64,000 nt of DNA from NCBI GenBank assembly GCA_041392805.1, contig JAWKLJ010000002.1:124001-188000 (forward strand), read 5' to 3'. Position 1 is the stretch's first letter. Each line of letters starts with the position of its first letter. Origin of the DNA: Saprospiraceae bacterium. Lineage in GTDB: Bacteria; Bacteroidota; Bacteroidia; Chitinophagales; Saprospiraceae. Of this stretch, positions 55,564 to 64,000 are shown one piece after another. A program made the translations under genes and the position numbers. The notes beneath the pieces were generated by a model. That model was given only the letters and a program-made list of their open reading frames with translations, made no database searches and was not told the origin of the DNA.

Positions 55564-58239
55564 ATGGGCAAGATAGAACCCCCTGGCTTTCCACTAAAAC
55601 TGTTAAAATGGTTCTGTAAACCGGAGTATCACCCTGATATTGAAGGCGACCTACTGGAGTTGTTTGATCGCCAGGTTGAAAAATCAGGTTTAAAAAAAGC
55701 GAAATGGCTACTCCTTAAAGATGTGTTACTCCTCTTCCGGCTGGGCATTATTCGCTCCTTTAAACCTGTTCATAAACCGAATCTTTATGATATGATTAAG
55801 GAAAACCTCAAGACTGCCTTCCGGCAAATGTCGAAACAAAAGGGATTTGCTGCTATCAAAATTGGTGGCTTTGCTTTGGGTGTTGCCGCATTTATCCTGA
55901 TTTCTTTATTTATCAAGGATGAATTGAGTTATGATCAGCACTACCCGGATTTGGATCGCATCTATCGTATCTACATTGAATACAACTTAGAGGAAAACAC
56001 CATTTCGGGGGCTTCGCACCCGCCTCCATTGGCTGCCGCCATTCTGGACGAATTTCCGGAAGTGGAGTCAACGGCCCGTTTCAACGCCTGGCCGGACCTG
56101 GAGGGACCTGGGAGCAATAATTTTCGCCGAGCTAACCAAGAACAAAACACTTATGAGGAAGGTTTTATTTACGCGGACCAAAGTCTATTGGATATATTTC
56201 AATTTCCTTTTCTTTATGGAGAGGCCTCTACGGCGCTGAGCGAACCCAATACCATTGTCATTACCGAGGAGAAAGCAACAAAATATTTTCCGAACGAAAA
56301 CCCGGTAGGCAAAACCATTATCCTCAACAACAATACGAACAAGCCTTTCAAAATAAGCGGTGTCCTGGTTGATGGGGCTGCAAAATCGCATATTCAATAT
56401 AGCTTCTTCTTATCCCTGACAAACCATGAATTCTGGCCGGGAGAACAAGGCTTGTGGAGTGTCAATTTTTATGATTGTTACCTGAAACTCAAACCTAATA
56501 CAGATGCCATAGCCTTTGAAAAAAAGTTAGAACGCATCGTCCGTAATCATTATGCGGTAACAGCCGTTGAACGCGGAAATGCAGAAAGTATCGATGCTTT
56601 TTCGGCTCGATGCCATCTAAGGCTGCAACCCGTAAATGAGGTTTATTTAAAAACGACTTCAGTTGGTATTCGTGATAATTTGATACATGGCGACATCCGT
56701 TTGGTGTGGTTCTTGGGAATAATTGCCATTTTTATTTTGTTATTGGCAGCTATCAATTTCATTAATCTCACCACGGCACGATCAGCTAATCGGGCAAAAG
56801 AAGTAGGTTTGAGGAAAGTACTAGGATCAAGGCGCCATACTTTGGTCAACCAGTTCCTGACCGAGTCCTTGCTTTATTCGGTTCTCGCCTTTATGATAGG
56901 GCTATCGACGGCAGGCTTATTACTGCCTTTTTTCAATCAAATGACTGCAAAATCAATTGTCCTGCCATGGGGCGAAGGTTGGTTTTTTCCATCCCTGATT
57001 TTGGCTTCCCTTTTCATTGGGCTTTTAGCAGGCATATATCCAGCATTTTATCTTTCGAGCTTTCGACCAATGGAAGCCTTAAAAGGGCAATGGGTAAGGG
57101 GAGTTGAAGGCAGAAGCTTGCAAAACGTGCTAGTGGTTTTTCAGTTTACGATCACCATTGTTTTGATTACCGCAACGATTTTGATCAACCGTCAGATGAG
57201 CTTCATTCTGAATAAGGATTTGGGTTTTGAAAAAGACCAGGTCATACTATTAGAAGGTACACAGACACTTGGTGAAAAAGTGCATACCCTCAAAGAGAAT
57301 TTACTACAATTACCGGAAGTTAAGTACGTGTCCATAAGTGATTTTCTGCCAGTAAAAGGAGGGAAACGGTATGGTAATCTGATGTGGGTGGAAAACCGGG
57401 AAGACGCGGACCAAAAGGTATTGGTTCAAAGATGGCGAGTAGATCATGACTATATCAAAACAATGGGAATGCAGTTGCTAACAGGCAGGGATTTCAATAA
57501 GGAAATGCCTACTGATTCCCAGGCGGTCATCGTCAATCAGCGTTTAGTAGAGAAAATGAATTTGCAGGATCCTATCGGAATGGTTATTACCGAAGGCTTT
57601 CTGGCACCTACAAAGATTATTGGAGTGGTGGAAGATTTTCATTTTGAGTCCTTCAAAGAAGAGATCACACCACTTTGTTTAGTGTTGGACGGCAGTAATT
57701 CTGAATCGATAAGCGTCAAAGTGTCTTCGGAGAATGTAAACGCCTTATTAGCAGGCCTGACAAATACCTGGGAAAAGTTTTTGCCCAATCAACCGATCCG
57801 GTACAATTTCCTTGATGCCCGTTTTGCCGCGGCATATGATGATATAAAAAGGATAGGCTGGATCATCAGCTGCTTTTCCACATTGGCCATAGCATTAGCC
57901 TGTTTAGGTCTATTTGCCTTGGCAGCATTTATGGCCGAACAGCGCAGCAAAGAAATGAGTATCCGAAAAGTGTTAGGTGCCTCGGTATCCACTATTTTCA
58001 GGCTCCTTACCCAACATTTTCTGCTGCTAATTTTGACTTCTCTGGGTATTGCCACACCCTTAGCATGGTATTTCATGAAATGGTGGCTGGAGAATTACAA
58101 TTACCGGGTGGACATTACTATGGACATATTTGTTTTTGCAGGCATCATTGTCCTTTTTATTGCTTTGCTTACCATTAGTTACCAAGCGATGAAGGCAGCA
58201 GTGAGGAATCCGGCCAGCGTTATGCAAAAGGAATCATAA
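55564..58239 (+). CDS. ABC transporter permease (MacB/FtsX-type) with PadR-associated prefix domain
   Basis: The start at 55564 (MGKIEPPGFPLKLLKWFCKP) lies just after the PadR stop; an overlapping longer frame is unlikely. The first ~75 residues are the soluble prefix domain seen in PadR-linked permeases (EYHPDIEGDLLELFDRQVEK). The rest of the ~891-residue protein has two MacB-like periplasmic regions and two FtsX membrane units with four spans each, ending in SVSTIFRLLTQHFLLLILTS. No ATPase gene is adjacent, so the partner must be encoded elsewhere. Substrate unknown; lipid, peptide or antibiotic export are possible. Confidence 0.9.
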   Translation: MGKIEPPGFPLKLLKWFCKPEYHPDIEGDLLELFDRQVEKSGLKKAKWLLLKDVLLLFRLGIIRSFKPVHKPNLYDMIKENLKTAFRQMSKQKGFAAIKIGGFALGVAAFILISLFIKDELSYDQHYPDLDRIYRIYIEYNLEENTISGASHPPPLAAAILDEFPEVESTARFNAWPDLEGPGSNNFRRANQEQNTYEEGFIYADQSLLDIFQFPFLYGEASTALSEPNTIVITEEKATKYFPNENPVGKTIILNNNTNKPFKISGVLVDGAAKSHIQYSFFLSLTNHEFWPGEQGLWSVNFYDCYLKLKPNTDAIAFEKKLERIVRNHYAVTAVERGNAESIDAFSARCHLRLQPVNEVYLKTTSVGIRDNLIHGDIRLVWFLGIIAIFILLLAAINFINLTTARSANRAKEVGLRKVLGSRRHTLVNQFLTESLLYSVLAFMIGLSTAGLLLPFFNQMTAKSIVLPWGEGWFFPSLILASLFIGLLAGIYPAFYLSSFRPMEALKGQWVRGVEGRSLQNVLVVFQFTITIVLITATILINRQMSFILNKDLGFEKDQVILLEGTQTLGEKVHTLKENLLQLPEVKYVSISDFLPVKGGKRYGNLMWVENREDADQKVLVQRWRVDHDYIKTMGMQLLTGRDFNKEMPTDSQAVIVNQRLVEKMNLQDPIGMVITEGFLAPTKIIGVVEDFHFESFKEEITPLCLVLDGSNSESISVKVSSENVNALLAGLTNTWEKFLPNQPIRYNFLDARFAAAYDDIKRIGWIISCFSTLAIALACLGLFALAAFMAEQRSKEMSIRKVLGASVSTIFRLLTQHFLLLILTSLGIATPLAWYFMKWWLENYNYRVDITMDIFVFAGIIVLFIALLTISYQAMKAAVRNPASVMQKES

Positions 58240-58304
58240 GGGTCATAGGGAGTTCATTTTTTTTTGACCTATGAATTTTGCAGCATTTGCTTTAGATTAG
58301 CCTT

Positions 58305-59210
58305 ATGAATAAACAACTAGCATTAGGTATCGACCTGGGTGGAACAAATATAAAAGCCGTTTTAACGAATGCAAAGGGAGCCATTTTAGAAGAACGGTCT
58401 GAACCCACCCACGATAAAGCAGGAATAGACAACAGCGCCGAATGGAAACAAACCATTAAAACAATGGTGGAAGCCTTTAGCGCGAAAACAGCAGGTAAAA
58501 TAGAAACGATTGGCATTTCAGCTCCTGGCACCGCCAATCCTGACAATACTGCTATCCTATCCATGCCCAATAAATTATTAGGCATTGAAAAATTTATCTG
58601 GAAGGACCATTTAGGTCGGGAAGCTTATGTCCTGAATGATGCGCATGCAGCCTTATTTGCGGAAAGCCGAATTGGTGTGGGCAAAGGCTGTGGGAATATT
58701 CTTTTGGTGACCCTGGGGACGGGAGTCGGGGGTGGTATCATGATCGACGGGAAATTGCTGCAAGGCCAAAAGGGCAGGGCAGGGCATGTCGGCCATATAT
58801 CGGTTAACCAGGGTGCTTCCATGAGCATTGTCAATGCGCCAGGTAGTTTGGAAAGAGCGATAGGCGAACATACCATAGCCCATCGTACCTATGGCCGCTT
58901 TGCTTCTACCAAAGACCTCGTGGGTGCCCATTTGAGAGGGGAAACCTTTGCGACCTGGGTGTGGCTGAAATCCTTGGAATCCTTAGCAAGGGGTTTGGTT
59001 TCTATGATTAATTCGATTTCCCCTGAATTGATTATTTTAGGGGGTGGAATTACCCAAGCAGATCAGGCACTCTTACAGCCTTTAAAAGCATTCATGGAAA
59101 TATACGAATGGCCACTTGATGGCTTTCGGACACCTATCAAATTGGCTCAATTGGGTACCTTAGCTGGTGCAGTCGGTGCAGCCTTGTTTGCCTTAGAAAA
59201 GAAAAAATAG
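58305..59210 (+). CDS. ROK family sugar kinase-like protein without the zinc motif
   Basis: A 301-residue ROK protein: GIDLGGTNIKAV at 8-19 binds phosphate, Asp112 in LNDAHAALF is the catalytic base, and GTGVGGGIMIDG at 138-149 is the ATP/sugar motif. The usual Cys-rich zinc site (CxCGxxGC) after GHVGHI is replaced by SVNQGASMSIVNAPGSLE with no Cys. It is therefore a ROK variant with altered zinc binding, either a working kinase of another type or a sugar-binding protein. It heads a compact run with the SIS gene (52 bp downstream). Confidence 0.87.
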   Translation: MNKQLALGIDLGGTNIKAVLTNAKGAILEERSEPTHDKAGIDNSAEWKQTIKTMVEAFSAKTAGKIETIGISAPGTANPDNTAILSMPNKLLGIEKFIWKDHLGREAYVLNDAHAALFAESRIGVGKGCGNILLVTLGTGVGGGIMIDGKLLQGQKGRAGHVGHISVNQGASMSIVNAPGSLERAIGEHTIAHRTYGRFASTKDLVGAHLRGETFATWVWLKSLESLARGLVSMINSISPELIILGGGITQADQALLQPLKAFMEIYEWPLDGFRTPIKLAQLGTLAGAVGAALFALEKKK

Positions 59211-59262
59211 CTGTTCTGACTCAAGGGTATAAAAATGGTCAGCGCATCCAAAAATAAAAACT

Positions 59263-60042
59263 TTGAAAAATAACCCAACGCACACCTATTTGCAAAAATG
59301 CGGTGATATTCTGGCTGTAGTTGAAGGCCAAACTGAGTCCATAAAGCAGGCAGCATCATGGTTTGCCGAGACTATCTTGGCAGGCAGGATGGTTCACCTT
59401 TTCGGTTCGGGCCACAGCCGGATTATGGTGGAAGAAATGTGGCCCCGTTATGGCTCTTTTCCCGGCTTTCACCCCATCGTTGAACTGTCCTTGACCTTTC
59501 ACAATCAGGTGGTCGGCGCCAATGGGCAGCGGCAAGCCATGTTTTTGGAAAATGTCCCTGGTTTTGCCGCTCGGATTTTGAGGAATTTTAATTTGAGCCA
59601 AAATGATTGTGCCCTAGTGATTTCTTCTAGCGGTTGCAACATTGTGCCAATTGAAATAGCAGAACAATTTCAATCCAAAGGAATCAAAGTCGTTGCTTTG
59701 GTTTCAAAAGCCCATTCCGATGGCAGTGTTAGCAAACGAGAAGATGGAAAAAAGCTGGTCGATTTTGCGGATTTGGTGCTGGATACTGGTGCGCCCTTAG
59801 GAGATGCAATGGTTTATTTACCTGGGCTCGCAACGCCCGTAGCGCCCGGATCAACTGTAGGTGGCGTGATGTTGATCAATTGTATCAAGGCCGAAGTCGC
59901 TCAGTTATTAACTGAAGCCGGGCAGCCTCCCAAAGTCTTGACGGCAGCCGCTATTGTCGGTTCCGAAAAAGCAACGGAGCTGTTTGAAGCTGCTTATGAC
60001 GAGCACGCCAATAGAGCAGCCGAATTATATAAAATACCATGA
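59263..60042 (+). CDS. SIS (sugar isomerase) domain protein
   Basis: A 259-residue protein with a TTG start (MKNNPTHTYLQKC); the next ATG would remove the beginning of the fold. It has the SIS phosphosugar-binding pattern HLFGSGHSRI near 45-54 and VISSSGCNIVPIEIA near 124-138, plus KVVALVSKAHSDG. Proteins of this type bind phosphosugars as isomerases or etherases (the closest description I know is the 'sugar isomerase domain-containing' type). It overlaps the following gene by 4 bp (ATGA), so translation is coupled. Confidence 0.85.
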   Translation: MKNNPTHTYLQKCGDILAVVEGQTESIKQAASWFAETILAGRMVHLFGSGHSRIMVEEMWPRYGSFPGFHPIVELSLTFHNQVVGANGQRQAMFLENVPGFAARILRNFNLSQNDCALVISSSGCNIVPIEIAEQFQSKGIKVVALVSKAHSDGSVSKREDGKKLVDFADLVLDTGAPLGDAMVYLPGLATPVAPGSTVGGVMLINCIKAEVAQLLTEAGQPPKVLTAAAIVGSEKATELFEAAYDEHANRAAELYKIP

Positions 60043-61070
60043 AAGAACAACCCATCAGAACGACAGTCATCGGTTCCTATCCTTTTCCCTCCTGGCTGGA
60101 ATTTGCCAGTCAGAACCTGGATCAATTCGGAACGGCGGACATTCTTGAAATACAAGAAGACGCCGTCAAAGTAGCCATTGACGACCAAGTTAAGGCCGGT
60201 TTGGATGTCATTACCGATGGCGAGCAAACTCGCCTGGATTTCAATTTGTCTTTTTATGGCTTCCTGACTGGCATTGAGCAAAACAAGGAGGTCACCCGCA
60301 AATGGGGTCCACCTGCACATGATCAGCGAGGTAAGCACAAAATTATCGGAGAGATCAGCGCAGAAAGGGGCTTGGGAGTCGTGGAGGAATTCAAGCGCTT
60401 GCAGCGGCTGGCACCTGAAGGACCAACGCTCAAAGCCAGCGTCCCTGGCCCTTTTACCTTAAGTGGACGCTTGCTCCCCAACCAACAGTACCCAGACCGA
60501 TATGCGATCACCGAAGCCCTCATTCCTATTGTCAGGCAAGAATTGGCTGATTTAGTGGCGGCTGGCTGCCGGGAAATCACGGTGGACGAACCATCTATGA
60601 GTTGTTATGCTTATAAATCGGATACCAAACGCTTTGTTCGAATTTTTAACGAAACGGTGGCATCCGTTGTAGGGCAATGCCATTTATCGACGCACCTTTG
60701 TTTTGGTAACTATAAAGGCCATGCTGTTGGCTACCGCAAAATGGCACCGATGTTCCCCGATTTCCTCGACTTCCAGGTGGATGAAATACATGTCGAAATG
60801 GCCAATCGCGAGTTTGCAGAGTTGGAAATCATTGCCCTCATTGCTGAAAAAATGGATGTGGCAGTGGGAATCGTAGATGTCAAAAGCTACTATGTAGAAA
60901 GTGTTCAAGATATAGAGGATCGGATAGCGATGTGCCTAAAATACGTACGGCCCGATAAACTCTCCATAGCACCTGATTGTGGTCTTAGCCAAACGGCCCG
61001 TTGGGCGGCGAAGCAAAAATTAGCAAACATGGTAGCGGGTGCGGTGAGGGCGAGGAAGCGACTTTTTTAG
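60039..61070 (+). CDS. MetE-like cobalamin-independent methionine synthase family protein (C-terminal-type)
   Basis: A 343-residue TIM-barrel protein corresponding only to the C-terminal half of MetE. The zinc ligands are kept: His219 and Cys221 in STHLCFGN, Glu253 in IHVEMAN, and Cys314 in IAPDCGLS. The TDGEQTRLDF and EITVDEPSMS segments also match. Without the N-terminal MetE half it may be a core-type methyltransferase or act on another thiol or methyl donor. It starts inside the SIS gene stop, which ties it to the sugar-related cluster, an odd partnership. Confidence 0.85.
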   Translation: MKEQPIRTTVIGSYPFPSWLEFASQNLDQFGTADILEIQEDAVKVAIDDQVKAGLDVITDGEQTRLDFNLSFYGFLTGIEQNKEVTRKWGPPAHDQRGKHKIIGEISAERGLGVVEEFKRLQRLAPEGPTLKASVPGPFTLSGRLLPNQQYPDRYAITEALIPIVRQELADLVAAGCREITVDEPSMSCYAYKSDTKRFVRIFNETVASVVGQCHLSTHLCFGNYKGHAVGYRKMAPMFPDFLDFQVDEIHVEMANREFAELEIIALIAEKMDVAVGIVDVKSYYVESVQDIEDRIAMCLKYVRPDKLSIAPDCGLSQTARWAAKQKLANMVAGAVRARKRLF

Positions 61071-61189
61071 GAGTGGGGGCTATAAGAAAGCGTGGAAGTG
61101 GCTGGTCCACAGGAAATTAAAATCAAAATTAAAATGGCAATCAAAATGGGAGTACTAGAGGAGTCCTACCCAGAATATTTTGATTGTTA
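61071..61189 (+). other. Spacer after the MetE-like gene
   Basis: An intergenic stretch leading into the composite repeat. It has short GT-rich runs and AAAATCAAAATTAAAATGGCAATC-like simple sequence, but no identified gene. Confidence 0.4.
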
Positions 61190-61657
61190 TTGATATTTTG
61201 ATTGTCATTGCCATTGCCATTGCCATTGAAATCGCCCCATCGCTGACCGACCCCATCCCATCGGAATTTACCCTCGGTAGCTGGAGGTTTTTTTGGGACG
61301 GGGAGATATTGGAGGGAAAGAGGTAATGGAGGTTTTTGGTCGTGTGGATGGGGCATAGCGGGTTGTAGGTTGTAAGTTGAAAGTCGCGTAGGAGTGGCGG
61401 GGTTAATTGAATGCCTTCTTCGTATTTTCATTTTGATTGAAATTGCCTTTGAAAACGGAATGATGTAGCTGGAGCTACAGGCAGTCTTGGAAGTGACAAG
61501 TTCACGAGCTGGAGCTCGTTCACGAGCGGTTTGGGGCAAGCCACAGCGACACAGGAGGCATTTTGATTTTGATTTCCATTGCCATTTTGATTGAATTTGC
61601 CATTGCCATTGCCATTGCCATTGAAATTGTCATTGCCATTGAAATTGAAATTGAAAC
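61190..61657. repeat. Composite intergenic repeat, copy 2 (inverted relative to 8444-9065)
   Basis: Contains, in reverse orientation, the modules of the copy at 8444-9065: ATTTACCCTCGGTAGCTGG (61267-61284), the TTTTTTGGGACGGGGAGATA / GGAGGTTTTT modules (about 61286-61340), and GATGTAGCTGGAGCTACAGG (about 61460-61485). GTTCACGAGCTGGAGCTCGT and the GCGACACAGGAGG edge (about 61500-61560) follow. It ends in runs of the hexamer ATTGCC with ATTGAAATTG up to 61657. The long Asn/Gly-rich frame on the minus strand is a product of the hexamer repeats. Confidence 0.8.
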
Positions 61658-62497
61658 ATGATAAAACCAATCCAACAAGACGACGTCCTACTAGCCGACA
61701 TCAAAAAAACACAGCAAGAACCTGCAGGGTTTCGACTATGGTGGCTAGGGCAGAGCGGTTATCTCTTGCAATGGCAGGGACGACATCTATTGATTGATCC
61801 TTACCTTTCAGATTCCCTCACTCATAAATATGCGCAGACTGACAAGCCACATGTTCGCATGAGCGAAAGGGTGATTGCGCCAGAAAAACTTGATTTTATA
61901 GACATTGTTAGCAGTAGCCACAACCATACAGACCATTTAGATGGCGAAACCTTGGTGCCGATTATTCAAGCAAATCCTGGTGTCAAGCTAATTATTCCGG
62001 AAGCCAACCGAGATTTTGTAGCGCATCGGATTCATCAAGACCGCTCCTTTCCGATTGGGTTGAATGATGGTAGTTGTATTACGATAAAGGACATTACCTT
62101 TCATGGCATTCCTGCTGCACACAATGACTTGGAGCGGGACGAAAAGGGACAATGCCTGTATATGGGGTATGTCATCTCCTTTGGCCCATATACCATATAC
62201 CATAGTGGCGATACCTTGTGGCGATCCGAAATTTTGGCAGCATTGAAGCCGTTCAACATTGATTTGGCCTTATTACCCATCAATGGGAATATTCCGAGTA
62301 GGCGGGTGGCGGGCAATTTGAATGCCACCGAAGCCGTAAAAATGGCTAAAACCATCAATGCAAAAATGGTGATCCCCTGTCATTACCACTTATTCAGGTT
62401 TAATACCGTTGATCCGGATGAATTCATACGGGAAGGAAAGCTCCAGCAGCAAGCCTTTCAGGTGTTACAATTAGGAGAAAAGTGGGTTGGGCATTAA
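61658..62497 (+). CDS. UlaG-like metallo-beta-lactamase fold hydrolase
   Basis: A 279-residue MBL-fold enzyme. The metal-binding motif SHNHTDHLD at 87-95 (His88, His90, Asp92, His93) is followed by histidines in IPAAHNDLE and IYHSGDTLW and by MVIPCHYHLF near the end. Its overall pattern (FRLWWLGQSGYLLQWQGRHL, LIDPYLSDSL) resembles L-ascorbate-6-phosphate lactonase and related sugar-lactone hydrolases, so it may open a phosphosugar lactone. It is separated from the ROK-SIS-MetE run by a repeat region but lies on the same strand. It converges directly on rimK. Confidence 0.88.
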   Translation: MIKPIQQDDVLLADIKKTQQEPAGFRLWWLGQSGYLLQWQGRHLLIDPYLSDSLTHKYAQTDKPHVRMSERVIAPEKLDFIDIVSSSHNHTDHLDGETLVPIIQANPGVKLIIPEANRDFVAHRIHQDRSFPIGLNDGSCITIKDITFHGIPAAHNDLERDEKGQCLYMGYVISFGPYTIYHSGDTLWRSEILAALKPFNIDLALLPINGNIPSRRVAGNLNATEAVKMAKTINAKMVIPCHYHLFRFNTVDPDEFIREGKLQQQAFQVLQLGEKWVGH

Positions 62498-63403
62498 CTA
62501 CCTTAACCTCGCCTGGGCTCTTTTTCTTTCCTTTACTTTTTGTTCGATAAGGGCCATGATTTTAGCGGCGACATTAATACCTGTGACAGTTTCGATCCCT
62601 TCCAGGCCTGGGGACGCATTGACTTCCATGATGAGTGGGCCCCGGTTGGAACGGAGTAGGTCGACTCCGGCAACACTAAGCCCCATGGCTTTGGCGGCTC
62701 GGCAAACGATATTGGTCTCGATGGGCGTAAGGTGATCTGTTACGGCACTAGCGCCACGATGGAGGTTGGAACGAAATTCTCCTTCTTTGGCTTGTCTTTT
62801 CATAACGGCCACTACTTCTCCGGCCACGATGAAGGCCCTGATATCAGCCCCTTCTGCTTCGTGGATGAATTCCTGTAAGATCACGCGTTCTTTCAAGCGT
62901 TGAAAGGCCTCCACGGTTGATTCGGCTTGTTGAATGGTTTCACAAAGGATGACGCCAATGCCATGTGTTCCCTCCAGCAATTTAATCACCACCGGAAAGC
63001 CGCCAATAGCATTTATAGCTGGCCAAAGGTTCATATTCAGACCTAATGCTGCCGTCTTAGGGGTATCCAGGTTTTGCCTGAGCAACTCCTGGAGGCAGCG
63101 CAATTTATCCCGACTTAAGCGGAGCGCATTGGATCTGACTGCTGTAAAAACATTCATTAATTCGAACTGGGAAATCACCGCAGCACCCTGTTCGGTCACA
63201 GAAGCGCCTATGCGTGGAATAACGGCATCAAAGGTTCGAATGGGGCGCCCTTCGTAATAAATTTGTGGTTGACCTGCCTCAATGACTAAGTTGCAAAGGG
63301 TATGGTCAATGACATACATATTGTGGCCTCTGGCTCTTCCTGCCCGGTATAAACTTTGGGTAGAATACAACTGTGGCCCTCGGGATAATATCGCAATATC
63401 CAT
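62498..63403 (-). CDS. rimK: RimK family alpha-L-glutamate ligase (ribosomal protein S6 modification type)
   Basis: A ~301-residue ATP-grasp ligase starting at 63403 (MDIAILSRGPQLYSTQSLYR), six codons inside a longer frame, because RimK proteins begin with M-I-ILSR. It has the RimK N-terminal domain, then FPVVIKLLEGTHGIGVILCE, KERVILQEFIHEAEGADIRA and the magnesium-binding C-terminal MEVNASPGLEGIETVTG. It adds glutamates to the C-terminus of ribosomal protein S6 in Escherichia coli; the target here is unproven. The stop is adjacent to the MBL gene stop. Confidence 0.9.
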   Translation of the reverse strand: MDIAILSRGPQLYSTQSLYRAGRARGHNMYVIDHTLCNLVIEAGQPQIYYEGRPIRTFDAVIPRIGASVTEQGAAVISQFELMNVFTAVRSNALRLSRDKLRCLQELLRQNLDTPKTAALGLNMNLWPAINAIGGFPVVIKLLEGTHGIGVILCETIQQAESTVEAFQRLKERVILQEFIHEAEGADIRAFIVAGEVVAVMKRQAKEGEFRSNLHRGASAVTDHLTPIETNIVCRAAKAMGLSVAGVDLLRSNRGPLIMEVNASPGLEGIETVTGINVAAKIMALIEQKVKERKRAQARLR

Positions 63404-63461
63404 AAGTAGAACAAGATACAATATTTTGGTTATATTGGGCGCAGTAATTAAATTTTACTAC

Positions 63462-64000
63462 ATGGAATTAAAAGATGCAAGACCAACGACGATTTTGAAC
63501 GATAGGAAAACGATCAATGCTTGGGCTTTGTTTGATTGGGCGAATTCGGCCTTTGCACTGGTCATTACGGTGGCTATTTTTCCCGCCTATTTTACGACAG
63601 TTACGCCTGAAACAGTTTCTGTATTGGGAATTGAAATGTCGAATTCTACCCTTTTTGCCTACGCGATATCAGCTTCTTACCTGATTATTGCTTTGTTTTC
63701 TCCGTTGTTATCGGGCATCGCCGATTCTGGCGGGAAAAAGAAGTTGTTTCTCCAGTTTTTCACCATGATTGGTTCTCTGGGCTGTATTTCCTTGTATTTT
63801 TATGATTTTGGTAGCCCTGTAGCCTTGGGAGTGATCGGTTTTATGTTGGGTATGATTGGTTTTGCAGGGGGGCTGGTTTTTTACAATTCCTACCTGCCAG
63901 AGATTGTAACGGAAGACCGTTATGATAGTGTCAGCGCGCGAGGATTTTCTTTTGGATATATAGGCAGTGTCATCCTATTGATCATAAATTTGGTCATTAT
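63462..64000 (+). CDS. UMF1 (Atg22-like) family MFS transporter, N-terminal part (3' end outside window)
   Basis: The ATG at 63462 opens a frame that runs past the window end (about 179 codons visible). MELKDARPTTILNDRKTINA then WALFDWANSAFALVITVAIF is the hallmark of UMF1/Atg22-type transporters. At least four spans follow (SYLIIALFSPLLSGIADSGG; FTMIGSLGCISLYFYDF; ALGVIGFMLGMIGFAGGLVF). The substrate is unknown; it could be an amino acid, peptide or other small-molecule exporter. It is divergent from rimK with a 58-bp gap. Confidence 0.9.
   Translation, partial: MELKDARPTTILNDRKTINAWALFDWANSAFALVITVAIFPAYFTTVTPETVSVLGIEMSNSTLFAYAISASYLIIALFSPLLSGIADSGGKKKLFLQFFTMIGSLGCISLYFYDFGSPVALGVIGFMLGMIGFAGGLVFYNSYLPEIVTEDRYDSVSARGFSFGYIGSVILLIINLVI

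Noticed and set aside
61141..61670. Minus-strand open frames rich in Asn and Gly (such as FNGNGNGN repeats)
   Set aside because: They follow directly from runs of the hexamer ATTGCC and neighbouring repeats; no start context, signal or domain is visible, and the same modules occur at 8444-9065 in another frame.

Overview
The window looks like a chromosomal segment from a member of the Bacteroidota, most likely of the Saprospiria/Lewinella type; the class-level call is inference. Seen directly: type IX secretion (T9SS) C-terminal sorting tails on several proteins, a gliding-motility-associated (CHU_C) C-terminal domain, a SusC/SusD outer-membrane pair, promoter-like TAnnTTTG boxes with an upstream TTG, and the Bacteroidota gene order xer recombinase - hpf - tRNAs - tuf - trpT - secE - nusG - rplKAJL - rpoBC. 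Base composition looks even, and I see no prophage, transposase, CRISPR array or rRNA.

Layout. 1-7.7 kb: the end of a hybrid histidine kinase, mgsA, a DUF2911 protein, a sodium:solute symporter with a newly noticed 52-residue membrane protein upstream, psd, cdsA and a CPBP protease. 7.7-8.4 kb: pdxJ. 8.4-9.4 kb: gene-free composite repeat. 9.4-15.3 kb: SusC-SusD-lipoprotein operon. 15.3-19.7 kb: palindrome array, then two secreted T9SS cargo proteins (arylsulfotransferase-like and FG-GAP/ASPIC) and a stand-alone TonB C-terminal domain. 20-36 kb: information-processing block with five tRNAs, EF-Tu, SecE, NusG, four ribosomal proteins and the RNA polymerase beta and beta' subunits. 36-43 kb: two T9SS cargo proteins (one with six CHRD repeats), riboflavin synthase and a giant CHU_C adhesin-like protein. 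43-47.3 kb: rfbD, rfbC, der and an M28 peptidase. 47.6-51.4 kb: haloperoxidase-like PAP2 lipoprotein, SLC13 transporter and an aspartoacylase-like enzyme. 51.7-62.5 kb: an oxidoreductase operon (two Gfo/Idh/MocA and one SDR), a PadR-controlled ABC-permease-like protein, then a tight set of ROK kinase, SIS protein, MetE-like enzyme and UlaG-like metallo-hydrolase. 62.5-64 kb: rimK and the start of a UMF1-type MFS transporter.

The most unusual content lies between the genes. I find a four-copy, ~123-bp palindromic MITE-like family with apparent short target duplications, one copy sitting exactly at the secE stop codon inside the rpl/rpo operon. A second terminal-inverted-repeat element occurs on both sides of xer-hpf. 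There is also a 160-bp single-copy inverted-repeat element, a dispersed hairpin family, a tandem array of 23-bp palindromes, dispersed CTTCCGA/CTTCCCA arrays, and a composite repeat present at 8.4-9.1 kb and inverted at 61.2-61.66 kb. Together they suggest a genome rich in small non-coding repeats. All functional assignments come from reading the sequence and motifs; no database search was run.
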